In this document: positions 42,535 through 51,222 of the stretch, piece after piece
Layout of the letters: each line of letters begins with the position of its first letter
Position numbering within the stretch: position 1 is the stretch's first letter
Assembly (NCBI GenBank): GCA_022822545.1
Contig: JAJEBE010000018.1
Location: 1 to 64,000 of the forward strand
Source of the DNA: Anaerolineae bacterium
GTDB taxonomy: Bacteria; Chloroflexota; Anaerolineae; Aggregatilineales; Phototrophicaceae
Reading direction: 5' to 3'
Length of the DNA: 64,000 nt
Notes under the pieces: generated by a model
The model's database searches: none
What the model was told of the DNA's origin: nothing
Seen by the model: only the letters and a program-made list of their open reading frames with translations
Translations under genes and position numbers: made by a program

Positions 42535-43605
42535 TTATACCCAAAGCGTACTATGATCGCCGAGATTCATTTTGATGCCGCTCGGCTTGCCGTCGCTGCG
42601 CTTGACTGAGGCGTTTCTGCCGATCAGGCTGTCGCGCAAGGTGCTGTCAATATCGACGACACTGCTGTTTTCCAGGATGATGCTACGCTCGATCTCGCAA
42701 CCGAGAATCTGGCAGCCGTGATAGATGCTGGTGAAAGGACCGATATAGCTGTTCTCGATCAGCGTATCCTTCCCGATGATAGTGGGCCCGCGGATGACGC
42801 TGTTCACAATTTTCGCGCCCGCTTGAAGGGTAACGCGGGAATCGACCGACGAATCGCTGTCGACGGCGGCGGTGGGATGCAAACAGGGTGTGATCTCTTC
42901 CAAGACGTGACTGTTGGCATCCAGCATGTCCGTGGGCTTGCCGGTGTCGATCCACCAACCGCGATGAATATGCGGGAAGACCATGTAGCCGTGGTCAATC
43001 AGCCACTGGATAGCATCGGTGATTTCATATTCGCCGCGCGCCGATGGCTTGATGGCATTCACTGCTTCGAAGATATGATGGTCAAACATGTAAATGCCGA
43101 CCAGGGCTAGGTTGCTCGGCGGCGACTTCGGCTTTTCGATCAGCTGTTCAATGCTGCCGTCGGGGCGCATTTTAGCGACGCCATATTCGGAAGGGTTCTC
43201 GACTTCCTTGAGGACAATCTGGCTGTTCCACTGCTTATCCGCAAAGTCCCTGATCAAGCCGCTGATGCCGCCTTCAATGACGTTGTCGCCGAGGAACATG
43301 ACAAAGGGATCATCGCCAAGAAAATCTTGAGAAATCTTCACGGCGTGCGCGAGCCCGTCCGGGCTGGCTTGATGTATGTAGGAAAGCGCAACATCCCATT
43401 CCGAGCCATCGCCGAGCGCGTCCTGGATTTCGGCGGCGGTCGGCCCCACCACGATACCGACTTCGCGGACGCCGGCTTCGCGGATGGCTTCAATGACGCG
43501 GACGAGAACAGGTTTGTTCGCGACGGGAATCAACTGTTTGGCGCGGGTGTAAGTCAAGGGGTAGAGTCGTGTTCCCTTGCCGCCGCTGAGAATGAGTCCC
43601 TTCAT
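42535..43605 (-). CDS. rfbA: Glucose-1-phosphate thymidylyltransferase, long form
   Basis: A 356-residue nucleotidyltransferase from the ATG at 43605. GLILSGGKGTRLYPLT, KQLIPVANKPVL, MFLGDNVIEGG and VENPSEYGVAKM are the RmlA landmarks. The last 110 residues add left-handed beta-helix-type hexads (DSSVDSRVTLQAGAKIVNS, DTLIENSYIGPFTSI), so this is the long RmlA type and not the short tetrameric RfbA. It makes dTDP-glucose, the first step for the cluster. In-frame upstream codons to 43734 lack family sequence. Confidence 0.88.
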   Translation of the reverse strand: MKGLILSGGKGTRLYPLTYTRAKQLIPVANKPVLVRVIEAIREAGVREVGIVVGPTAAEIQDALGDGSEWDVALSYIHQASPDGLAHAVKISQDFLGDDPFVMFLGDNVIEGGISGLIRDFADKQWNSQIVLKEVENPSEYGVAKMRPDGSIEQLIEKPKSPPSNLALVGIYMFDHHIFEAVNAIKPSARGEYEITDAIQWLIDHGYMVFPHIHRGWWIDTGKPTDMLDANSHVLEEITPCLHPTAAVDSDSSVDSRVTLQAGAKIVNSVIRGPTIIGKDTLIENSYIGPFTSIYHGCQILGCEIERSIILENSSVVDIDSTLRDSLIGRNASVKRSDGKPSGIKMNLGDHSTLWV

Positions 43606-43730
43606 AGTCACGCTCGAAATTCCTTTCGCCTGCCTTCGCAGGACAAAGACGGGCTTCAGCAAGCGACGCCAATTGTGCCGGAAGTCACCGATGGCTTGTG
43701 TATGTGGCGGCGCATTCTCACGTTGCGGGA

Positions 43731-44384
43731 TCAATAGGCGATTCTATTTTCGCGGGGCGCGTTGGTGAGGACGGCGCCTACAACGCGCACATGGACGCGT
43801 TCGAGCGCCTGCCGCGCCTGCGCCGTGTGATCGCGGCGGGTATCGCCGGCGCGGATGGCCAGCAGCGCGCCATCCAGCTTTATGCCGAGCAGGGCGGCGT
43901 CGGTCGCCGCGAGGATCGGCGGACTATCGAAGAGCACATAGTCGGCGCGGTCCCCCAAGATGCTGATGATCTCATCCATACGTTTTCCGCTCAAGAGATC
44001 GGCCGGGTTCGGCGGCAACTCGCCGGATGTGACAACTTGCAGGTTTTCGACATCGGTGGCATGCAGCGGCGGGTCTGTGACTGCGCTGTCATCCAGCATC
44101 ATCGCGCTTAGCCCGGGCCCGTTTTTGATATCCCAAATCTCATGCTGTTTCGGCTGCCGCAAGTCGGCGTCAACCAGGATAGTTTTGTTTCCGCTTTGGG
44201 CGAAGGTAACCGCGAGATTCGCCAAGGTGGCGCTTTTCTGATCTTCGCGGGCGGCCGATGTGACAAGGAGGGTCCGAATCGGATCTTCAACGCTGCTGAA
44301 CATCAGGTTGGTGCGCAGGCTGCGATATGCCTCGGCGGCGGCGGAGCGCGGTTGCAAGAGCGTTATCAGGTTGACGTTCGCCAT
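43731..44384 (-). CDS. BY-kinase/CapB-like ATPase with degenerate Walker A
   Basis: A 217-residue P-loop protein like the cytoplasmic half of bacterial tyrosine kinases of capsule export. RSLRTNLMFS, the Walker A' ILVDADLRQPKQ, and the Walker B VLFDSPPIL are conserved. The Walker A segment at 42-52 reads TSAAREDQKSA, where relatives have a glycine-rich GxxGxGKST: the lysine stays but both glycines and the Thr are gone. The usual C-terminal tyrosine cluster is also missing; the protein ends in a single Tyr. It may be a regulator rather than an active kinase. It would pair with the Wzz-like protein. Confidence 0.72.
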   Translation of the reverse strand: MANVNLITLLQPRSAAAEAYRSLRTNLMFSSVEDPIRTLLVTSAAREDQKSATLANLAVTFAQSGNKTILVDADLRQPKQHEIWDIKNGPGLSAMMLDDSAVTDPPLHATDVENLQVVTSGELPPNPADLLSGKRMDEIISILGDRADYVLFDSPPILAATDAALLGIKLDGALLAIRAGDTRRDHTAQARQALERVHVRVVGAVLTNAPRENRIAY

Positions 44385-44500
44385 GTCTGCTCCTATCGAT
44401 GACGCGAAGACCTTCGTTGATATTTTAGCCCAGATGCTGATATGGCGTCAGAGCGAAACGGGTTTACTTGACTAGTTTACACATCATAGCGACCTAAGCC

Positions 44501-45373
44501 TCAGTCCCCCGGTGATCCAAAGTCCAACTGGACGAGTTCGAGGTCACGCGCTTCAAACCAGTCCGCAATTTGGCCCAGTGTGGTACCGGTGACGGGGTGA
44601 CAATAATCAGGCGCGAGCGCGGCCAGCGGCACAGCGACATGAGCGAAGCGGATGATATCCGGATCGGGGATTTCCCAGGGCTTCGCGCCGAATTGCATGA
44701 TCGAGTCATTCCAAAGTGAAATATCGAGATCGATTGTCCGGGGCGCGTTCTTGTTAGCGGGATTGCGCTCTCGCTTGAGGTCACGCTCAATGCGGTCGAT
44801 TACCGCCCTCTTGAAGTCTTCCGGCGTTCGCAGAGTATGCGCCTTTGCCGCCATATTCAGGAAGGGCGCCTGCTGTTGATAGCCTTGCGGCGCAGTGCGA
44901 TAAACGGGTGAAATAGCGACTAAAGTCGTATATCGGCGGAGAAGCGCGATGGCGGCAAGGATGTTTTTTTCCGGGGAGATATTTGAACCCAGCGAAATGT
45001 ACACTAGGTTTTTCGCGTAGTCGGACTGGCAGCGCTCAATACGGATACCGACCGAATCGGAATGTCGCAGGGCGCCGGGCTTCTTGACGCTGACCTCGAT
45101 CCAGGGCGCGGCGAAGTCGACAGTAATTCGAACTGCAATTTCTTCCGCCAGCTTTTCCACCAGCGCGAATCTCGACTTTTCGACTAGAGCGATAATCGCT
45201 TTGCAGATGGACTTGTAGTTTAGAGCATCGGCCGGGTCGTCGGTTTCGCCGGCCAGACGCCGATCCGTGCCGATTCGCAAGTTTATCACAACATCCTGAG
45301 GCTCTTGCAATTCGTGCGCGCTGAACCCGATGACGGTTCGCAGTCGCAAGTTGGAGATTTCAATCGTATCCAT
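44501..45373 (-). CDS. folBK: Bifunctional FolB-FolK (aldolase plus pyrophosphokinase)
   Basis: A 290-residue fusion. Residues 1 to about 118 are dihydroneopterin aldolase (ISNLRLRTVIGFSAHELQ; ALNYKSICKAI). From about residue 123 (YISLGSNISPEKN) the 6-hydroxymethyl-7,8-dihydropterin pyrophosphokinase follows with YRTAPQGYQQQAPFLN and RTIDLDISLW. The two catalyse successive steps of folate synthesis. The divergent folE gene encodes the first step, so the pathway is clustered. The FolB and FolK domains are joined without an intervening gap. Confidence 0.92.
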   Translation of the reverse strand: MDTIEISNLRLRTVIGFSAHELQEPQDVVINLRIGTDRRLAGETDDPADALNYKSICKAIIALVEKSRFALVEKLAEEIAVRITVDFAAPWIEVSVKKPGALRHSDSVGIRIERCQSDYAKNLVYISLGSNISPEKNILAAIALLRRYTTLVAISPVYRTAPQGYQQQAPFLNMAAKAHTLRTPEDFKRAVIDRIERDLKRERNPANKNAPRTIDLDISLWNDSIMQFGAKPWEIPDPDIIRFAHVAVPLAALAPDYCHPVTGTTLGQIADWFEARDLELVQLDFGSPGD

Positions 45374-45486
45374 CGATCGCTATGGTATGCGCTTGTTTCC
45401 GCAAGCAGTTTAACACGGATTAAAATTCCCGCAGGGCAGCGCGCGTCGGCAACTGCTTAGGCCATGATTTGCTTCCGCACGCCCTA

Positions 45487-45516
45487 TTGCGCTAGACATT
45501 CCAACTCAATTATAAT
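45487..45516 (+). promoter_or_regulatory. Promoter of folE
   Basis: A perfect TATAAT (45511-45516) is preceded by TTGCGC (45487-45492) with an 18-base spacer. The leader before the folE start is about 65 bases. Confidence 0.5.
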
Positions 45517-45585
45517 GTCAAGCTCGATAATGACTACGTTAAGGTTTCCGCTGAACACATCGGAAGTATTGGCGATTCAGGTCCT

Positions 45586-46281
45586 GTGGAAACAGATTGG
45601 CTCATCATGGATAGACAAGAAACACGAGTCGCAAGCGCGGAAACAAATGGCATGCAGTTGCGGCTTGCCTCCGAGGATCTCCTTGAGCGCTACGGGCTGA
45701 ACGCCGCCCCGGTTGATGACGAAGCGGTCAAACGCTCGATTGCGGCGCTTCTACAGGCGATTGGCGAAGACCCGAGCCGTCAAGGGCTTGTGGATACGCC
45801 AAGGCGCGTTGCCAAAGCCTACCGGGAATTGGTCAGTGGCTATACTACCGACCCGGTGGAGGTGTTGAACAATGCGGTGTTTGATATCGAATATGATGAT
45901 ATGGTCATCGTCAGCAATATCGAAGTCTACAGCCTTTGTGAGCATCATCTGTTGCCCTTCGTGGGACACGCGCATGTGGCCTATATGCCGCGCCACAAGG
46001 TAGTCGGCCTTAGTAAGATTCCGCGCATCGTAGATATGTTTGCGCGCCGCTTGCAGGTGCAAGAGCGCCTTACTCGACAGATCGCCGAATTTATGGTTGA
46101 GGTCCTCGATCCCAAAGGCGTGGCTGTTGTCATGACCGCGCGGCATATGTGCTCGATGATTCGCGGCGTGATGAAACATGATTCGAATATGACCACCAGC
46201 GCCATGCTCGGGGACTTCCGGCACAAGCAAGCTACCCGCAACGAATTCCTTATGCATATCCAAAGATCCAAGGCCGAGTAG
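45586..46281 (+). CDS. folE: GTP cyclohydrolase I
   Basis: A 231-residue enzyme of the FolE type IA family. [20 protein letters not shown], the zinc ligands in LCEHHLLPF and the later Cys in [10 protein letters not shown], and [23 protein letters not shown] are all present. It turns GTP into dihydroneopterin triphosphate, the entry to folate synthesis. The GTG at 45586 is used; an ATG at 45607 is equally acceptable since neither has a strong ribosome-binding site. It is followed by the metK riboswitch promoter. Confidence 0.93.
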   Translation: METDWLIMDRQETRVASAETNGMQLRLASEDLLERYGLNAAPVDDEAVKRSIAALLQAIGEDPSRQGLVDTPRRVAKAYRELVSGYTTDPVEVLNNAVFDIEYDDMVIVSNIEVYSLCEHHLLPFVGHAHVAYMPRHKVVGLSKIPRIVDMFARRLQVQERLTRQIAEFMVEVLDPKGVAVVMTARHMCSMIRGVMKHDSNMTTSAMLGDFRHKQATRNEFLMHIQRSKAE

Positions 46282-46309
46282 GGCATGCGCCTGATTGCTC
46301 ACAGCTCGC

Positions 46310-46337
46310 TTGCGGCGATTTCGAGTTATGCTATAAT
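46310..46337 (+). promoter_or_regulatory. Promoter of the metK leader
   Basis: TTGCGG (46310-46315) and a perfect TATAAT (46332-46337) are 16 bases apart. Initiation near 46345 would precede the SAM aptamer by about 24 bases. Confidence 0.6.
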
Positions 46338-46368
46338 TTTTTTGTCGCGGCGCTAATGTGCCACGGCA

Positions 46369-46472
46369 CTCATCAAGAGCGAGTGAGAGAACCGGCTCAG
46401 CGATCTCGCGGCAACCCCCGGAAGATTCGGGACGGTGCTAATTCCGGCAGAGTTTAGGCTCTGGCAGATGAG
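46369..46472 (+). promoter_or_regulatory. SAM-I-type riboswitch aptamer
   Basis: The leader of metK carries the conserved core of SAM-I riboswitches: CTCATCAAGAG at the 5' side, GCGGCAACC, then GGTGCTAATTCC, and a closing GATGAG. CTCATC (46369-46374) pairs with GATGAG (46467-46472) as the P1 helix. S-adenosylmethionine, the product of the downstream MetK, would bind and reduce expression. A terminator-like hairpin follows, giving an OFF switch at the level of transcription. Confidence 0.88.
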
Positions 46473-46494
46473 CGTTACAGATTGCACTGCATCT

Positions 46495-46522
46495 ACGCCC
46501 GCTGCCTCGCATGGCGTTTTTT
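46495..46522 (+). terminator. Riboswitch-controlled terminator
   Basis: ACGCC (46495-46499) pairs with GGCGT (46513-46517) around a 13-base loop, and six Ts (46517-46522) follow. It lies 22 bases after the aptamer and 103 bases before metK. The stem is short, so efficiency is uncertain. Confidence 0.55.
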
Positions 46523-46625
46523 GTTGCCCAGTCCGCTCGGCGGCAGCCGTAGTGGCCGCTCACAGAAAACTCCGGCTGCGCTCGGTTATCGCAAATTGCG
46601 GTTTGACAATTTAGAAAGGTAGGAC

Positions 46626-47840
46626 ATGTCGACGACTTTCATGACTTCTCCAAAGTACCTGTTCACGTCTGAGTCGGTTTCCGAAGGCCATCCGGACAAA
46701 ATGTGCGACCAGATTAGCGATGCGATACTGGACGCGATCCTCAGCGAAGATCCGATGGCGCGGGTGGCCTGCGAGGTGGCGACGAACACGGGTCTGGTGG
46801 TCGTGTTTGGCGAGATAACCACCACGGCTTATGTTGATATCGAAAAGATCGTCCGGCGAACGGTGGAAGAAATCGGATACACGCGCGCCGATTACGGCTT
46901 CGACGCGGAAACCTGCGGTGTGCTTATCTCGGTCAAGGAACAGTCGGCGGATATCAAGCAGGGTGTAGATACAGCGCTGGAAGCCCGTGATGGCGCCGTT
47001 TCGGACGCTGCGATCGCTGAGACCGGCGCCGGCGATCAAGGCATGATGATCGGATTCGCCTGCAATGAAACGGAGGAATTGATGCCGCTCACGGTCTCGC
47101 TTGCCCATGGCTTGACCCGCCGCCTGGCGCAGGCGCGTAAAAGCGGCGAGCTGCCCTGGCTGCGTCCGGACGCCAAGAGCCAGGTGACGGTTGAATATTG
47201 CCACGGCAAGCCCCGGCGCGTGGATACCGTGGTGATATCGACGCAGCACGCGCCCGAGATTAGTAATGAGGAGATCCACCGGCAGATCGTCACGCGCATC
47301 ATCAGCGATGTCATCCCAGCAGCGCTCAGGGATGCCGACACGCGCTACTTCATCAACCCGACCGGACGCTTCGTCACCGGCGGCCCCTTGGGCGACGCCG
47401 GCTTGACCGGACGCAAGATAATTGTCGACACCTATGGCGGCGTGGCGCGGCATGGCGGCGGCGCCTTTTCCGGTAAAGACGCCACCAAAGTCGATCGCAG
47501 CGCCGCTTATATGGCGCGCTATGTCGCCAAGAATGTGGTCAAAGCGGGCTTGGCCGATCGCTTTGAATTGCAGGTATCCTACGCAATCGGCAAGGCCGAG
47601 CCGACTTCTTTTGCTGTCGAGACTTTTGGAACTGGCCGAATCTGTGATGACAAGATTGAAGCCTTGATACGAAAGCACTTCGATATGCGCCCGGCTGCCA
47701 TTATCCGCGATTTGAACCTGCGCCGCCCGCTCTACCGGCAGGTGGCGGCTTACGGTCACTTCGGGCGGGAAGATATTGTGGCGCCCTGGGAGAAAACGGA
47801 CAAAGCCGAGTTGTTGCGCCGGGAGGCGGAACTCGCTTGA
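46626..47840 (+). CDS. metK: S-adenosylmethionine synthetase
   Basis: A 404-residue enzyme. [17 protein letters not shown], the ATP-binding [27 protein letters not shown] and [19 protein letters not shown] are hallmarks of MetK. It joins methionine and ATP to form S-adenosylmethionine. The start ATG has AGGTAGGAC just upstream. Expression is under the SAM riboswitch and terminator in its leader. The methyltransferase gene that follows 16 bases later may be read from the same transcript. Confidence 0.95.
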   Translation: MSTTFMTSPKYLFTSESVSEGHPDKMCDQISDAILDAILSEDPMARVACEVATNTGLVVVFGEITTTAYVDIEKIVRRTVEEIGYTRADYGFDAETCGVLISVKEQSADIKQGVDTALEARDGAVSDAAIAETGAGDQGMMIGFACNETEELMPLTVSLAHGLTRRLAQARKSGELPWLRPDAKSQVTVEYCHGKPRRVDTVVISTQHAPEISNEEIHRQIVTRIISDVIPAALRDADTRYFINPTGRFVTGGPLGDAGLTGRKIIVDTYGGVARHGGGAFSGKDATKVDRSAAYMARYVAKNVVKAGLADRFELQVSYAIGKAEPTSFAVETFGTGRICDDKIEALIRKHFDMRPAAIIRDLNLRRPLYRQVAAYGHFGREDIVAPWEKTDKAELLRREAELA

Positions 47841-47856
47841 GCGCCGGAGAAAGCGA

Positions 47857-48753
47857 ATGAGGCAGCGGCCGCGAATCTGCGATTACGGCGATTCGTCATA
47901 CCGGCAGGATTTCTGGGAAGGGCAGGGGCGCGATTACGAAGATGCGGTCGAGCGCCTTGTCCTGGCGAAATTGTTGCCCCCAAGAGGCGAAAGACTGCTT
48001 GAGATCGGCGCCGGCTTCGGGCGCGTCACGAATGAGTATCGGATGTTCCGCCAGGTTGTTCTGCTCGATTATTCGCTCGAGCAGTTGCAATACGCGCGTG
48101 GTCATTTTGGCGATGATGGCTACCTCTATGTCGCGGCGGATGCTTATCGGATGCCCTTCCAAGCGGCTGTTTTTGATGCCGCCACGATGATCCGCGTCAT
48201 CCATCATTTCGAAGCTGTGCCGGCCGTCCTCGCGCAAGTAGAGCAGGCGCTCCTTCCTGGAGGCAGTTTTATCCTGGAATACGCCAACAAGCGCAATTTG
48301 AAAGCCATGCTGCGCCATCTCATAGGACGCAATCGCTGGGATCCCTTTAGCTTGTCGCCGGTAGAGTTTGTCGAGTTGAACTTCAACTTCCACCCGCAAT
48401 ATATGCGGCGGCAAGTAAATGAATGTGGATTCGAGGTTCGGCGTGTAGTTCCGGTGTCCTGGCTGCGGCTTAGCCTGCTAAAGAGAGCGCTGCCAACCGG
48501 CTTGCTTGTACGCCTGGATGCCGTGCTTCAAGGCACGGGCTGGCTGCTCTCGCCGAGCGTCTTTCTTGAGTTGAGCCTCAAAAAAGGCTCCGAGCGCGAA
48601 ACCCTCCCCGCGAACAGCGACCCGCTAACCATCTTGAAATGTCCGTTGACGGGTTCCCAGCTTGATCGTGAGGGCGACGCGCTGGTCAGCCCAAACGGTT
48701 TGCGATGGGGGATAGAGCAGGGCGTATTCGACTTCCGCAGACCTTTGAGCTGA
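47857..48753 (+). CDS. SAM-dependent methyltransferase with Trm112-like tail
   Basis: A 298-residue protein from the ATG at 47857 (GGAG upstream). LLEIGAGFGRVTNEY is the SAM-binding motif I, with DAATMIRVIHHFE and LLPGGSFILEYANK as later class I motifs. Residues from about 260 (ILKCPLTGSQLDREGDAL, then GLRWGIEQGVFDF) look like a degenerate Trm112/YcaR-type zinc ribbon with only one visible Cys. Substrate unknown; it could act on a lipid or quinone. Its position directly after metK links it to SAM supply. Confidence 0.75.
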   Translation: MRQRPRICDYGDSSYRQDFWEGQGRDYEDAVERLVLAKLLPPRGERLLEIGAGFGRVTNEYRMFRQVVLLDYSLEQLQYARGHFGDDGYLYVAADAYRMPFQAAVFDAATMIRVIHHFEAVPAVLAQVEQALLPGGSFILEYANKRNLKAMLRHLIGRNRWDPFSLSPVEFVELNFNFHPQYMRRQVNECGFEVRRVVPVSWLRLSLLKRALPTGLLVRLDAVLQGTGWLLSPSVFLELSLKKGSERETLPANSDPLTILKCPLTGSQLDREGDALVSPNGLRWGIEQGVFDFRRPLS

Positions 48754-48764
48754 ATAGTGCCCCG

Positions 48765-49532
48765 TTACTTCAACACGCGCGCCAGCCACTGGTCGATGAC
48801 ATCAGCGGTGAAGTCCGGTTGCTCCAGTTGGAGCATGTGACCGGCTTTGGCGACGACTGCCAATTCCGAGCCGGTAATGCCAGCCTTGAGTTCTTCGCTA
48901 AGCGCGCTCGGCGTCATCTTGTCTTTATCGGCTGCGAGGATGAGCGTTGGGCTGCTTATGCTCCGTAGACGATTGCCGACGTCAAACTTGGCGCAGGCGA
49001 TCAAGTCGCCTTGTATAACGTCTGGCGGCGTCCCGCGCATGATCCTGGCTGTCTCCGCTACCACATCGGCCGGCGCGTTTCTCGTCCACATCCAGCGGCT
49101 CAGGCTGTTGATCGCGCCATCCGTATCTCTGACGATGTCGCTAATCAGCGCAGGATTGACCGGCAGGCGCGCCCCGGTTGCGACGAGCGCCAAGGCCCTC
49201 ACGCGCATCGGATGATCAAGCGCGAGTTGCTGCGCGATTGCTCCGCCCATGCTGTGCCCAAGGACAATCGCCGAGTCGATCGCGAGCGCGTCCATTAGCG
49301 CGACCACATCCAGCGTATAATCAGCGATGGACTGCCGGCCCGCGCCAGCGCTGCCCCCATGACCGGGAAGATCCATAAGAATCGGCCGGATGGAGCGAAG
49401 CTGGCGCAGAGAAGCCGGGAAGCTCTGATGCGTCCCGCCGGCGCCGTGGATGAAGATGGCCGGCGGCGCATGGTCATAACGGCTATGGAGCGCTGCCCAT
49501 ATTTTGCCGCGCGCGGTTTCGATGACTGGCAT
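48765..49532 (-). CDS. Alpha/beta hydrolase
   Basis: A 255-residue hydrolase-fold protein. The oxyanion motif HGAGGTHQSF, the nucleophile elbow GHSMGGA, an aspartate in LAADKDKMTP and the final histidine in KAGHMLQLE form a complete triad. Members range from esterases to dehalogenases and C-C hydrolases; the substrate cannot be predicted. The convergent methyltransferase gene ends 11 bases away. It follows the ADP-ribosylglycohydrolase-family gene by 12 bases on the same strand. Confidence 0.85.
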   Translation of the reverse strand: MPVIETARGKIWAALHSRYDHAPPAIFIHGAGGTHQSFPASLRQLRSIRPILMDLPGHGGSAGAGRQSIADYTLDVVALMDALAIDSAIVLGHSMGGAIAQQLALDHPMRVRALALVATGARLPVNPALISDIVRDTDGAINSLSRWMWTRNAPADVVAETARIMRGTPPDVIQGDLIACAKFDVGNRLRSISSPTLILAADKDKMTPSALSEELKAGITGSELAVVAKAGHMLQLEQPDFTADVIDQWLARVLK

Positions 49533-49544
49533 AATGCTTTCGCC

Positions 49545-50924
49545 TCAGGGCGTCGGTTCGTCTCGCAGTTTTCGCCAAAGCCTGTAGTTGCGCCGGGCGA
49601 GACCGGAGATTGCTCCCTGCCCATAGCCTGCGACTACAGTTTTTACATGGTTATTTAGTGGAGCGATCCAGCGCTGATCCAGGTTATCGTACCCGATGGC
49701 GGCGCCGACGATGCTGCCGGCTGTGCCGCTGGTGCAATCGGTATCCATGCCGCACATCACGGCTGTCGTGATTGTCTTGCTGTAGTCGAGCTTGCCGTGT
49801 ACAAGGGCAAGCACAACAAAGGCCATATTATGCAGGGCATGGAGGAAAGGCAAATGGCCATACTTGCCATAAATGCGGTCGCAGACCGACAGCCAATCCG
49901 CGTCTGCGGTGTACCAATCCCTTACTTCGCGCGCGATATGCGCCAGGCGCGACTGCCGCGGTATGACCGATAAACCCCCTGCGATAATCGTATCGACAGT
50001 TGGGTCGCGGCTTAAAGCAGCGCTAAGGGCCCCCGCCACGAACATCGAACTGTAAATGCCATTCTTGACTGCGTTAAGCGTCACTTCTCGATAAGCGATG
50101 CGGGCGGCGCGCCGCGGATCGCCCGGCGCGATATAACCCCAGAAATCTGCGCGAATCGCCGTGTTTATGCCTTCGCGCCAGGGATTGATCTTGGTGGGAA
50201 ACTCGTCGATTTGTTCTTCAACCGGGCGATCATCGCTGAGGTTTACCATGTGGTAGTACGATTGCCGCGTGCATGACCAGAGCCAGTGATAAGGGATATT
50301 ACGCAGATGATTGTTCGCCACATCCAACTTGCTGAAGCTTAAACCGCGCTCTTCCAGCAGCATCAAAGCGAGAATCGTGTAATGAATGTCGTCATCCGGT
50401 TCGGCGTACTGCACATTGCCCAGCGTGGACGGTCGGCAACGCAAGGTGATCCCTAAAGCAGACGACTCGTAGGGCGCCCAGTCATTCAGAGGATAGGCGT
50501 CGACGCTTTCCAGATAGCGCTTGATGAACAGACGATCGACCTGGATTTCGAAGGGCTTGCCCAGAATTATGGCGGCGATCCGGCCGTACCAGGCGCCCTT
50601 GATCCGCTCGAAGTATTCCACTTCATCCAGCGGAGTCAGATTCGGCGCGCGCGCGGCGTCGGCGATTATGGACTCGATGTCGTCCGGCTCAACGAAGGGG
50701 AAGTCCGGGCGAAGGCCTCGTTCACGGGTCCTCCACAGACAATGGTAGGCTTCCTCCCAATCCGCTTCGGTGAGCGACGAGATGTCCTCGGCCGCGCGCA
50801 ATCGCTCCGGCAAATAGTCGGCAGAGTAGTTCGGCTGAATCATATCGCCGACTGAAAAGCCCTCTTCGTAGAGTTGCAGGTATTCCAGCGCGAACAGATC
50901 CTTCCAGTTTGCGTAGCCTGGCAT
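49545..50924 (-). CDS. ADP-ribosylglycohydrolase-family protein
   Basis: A 459-residue protein. The ARH core begins around residue 108 (RIKGAWYGRIAAIILGKPFEI) and includes the metal-binding EPDDDIHYTILALMLLEE and CGMDTDCTSGTAGSIVGAAIG. Together these place two magnesium ions for hydrolysis of ADP-ribosyl bonds, or related sugar-nucleotide chemistry. The N-terminal 100 residues are an additional part (NYSADYLPERLRAAEDIS). The hydrolase gene downstream may be co-transcribed. The substrate is unknown. Confidence 0.8.
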   Translation of the reverse strand: MPGYANWKDLFALEYLQLYEEGFSVGDMIQPNYSADYLPERLRAAEDISSLTEADWEEAYHCLWRTRERGLRPDFPFVEPDDIESIIADAARAPNLTPLDEVEYFERIKGAWYGRIAAIILGKPFEIQVDRLFIKRYLESVDAYPLNDWAPYESSALGITLRCRPSTLGNVQYAEPDDDIHYTILALMLLEERGLSFSKLDVANNHLRNIPYHWLWSCTRQSYYHMVNLSDDRPVEEQIDEFPTKINPWREGINTAIRADFWGYIAPGDPRRAARIAYREVTLNAVKNGIYSSMFVAGALSAALSRDPTVDTIIAGGLSVIPRQSRLAHIAREVRDWYTADADWLSVCDRIYGKYGHLPFLHALHNMAFVVLALVHGKLDYSKTITTAVMCGMDTDCTSGTAGSIVGAAIGYDNLDQRWIAPLNNHVKTVVAGYGQGAISGLARRNYRLWRKLRDEPTP

Positions 50925-51222
50925 GCTGATTTGCCTCTCACTGTTCTCCTGATCTATGCGGCGCGCTGTCCCTGGCCCGCCGCTTCACGCTGGAGTTGCG
51001 GTTGCGGACGACAGTATCACAATATGATAAGCAAGCAAAGCAGAAAACGTGTAATGATGGCTAGTGGCTAACAGTGGTGCCTAGCAGTCACTCGCCGACA
51101 TACGCGCCGTATTGGCTGGCTGAACTGTGCAATCCGCATAAAATTAGTGAAGTCGCCAATTGCCTAGGCGATCCCGCGCATGACTTGACAGCCGACATGC
51201 GGGCCAGGAGAGGAGACATGAC
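50925..51222. other. Intergenic region between divergent genes
   Basis: About 300 bases between two divergently transcribed genes. It contains AT-rich patches (ATATGATAAGC near 51025) and a TTGACA at 51185, but no convincing -10 partner. AGGAGAGGAG at 51207-51216 is the ribosome-binding site for the DUF368 gene. No other feature is seen. Confidence 0.35.

Noticed and set aside
46611..47759. Long open frame antisense to metK
   Set aside because: Shadow of a clear metK gene with full motifs; no ribosome-binding site or protein-like composition.
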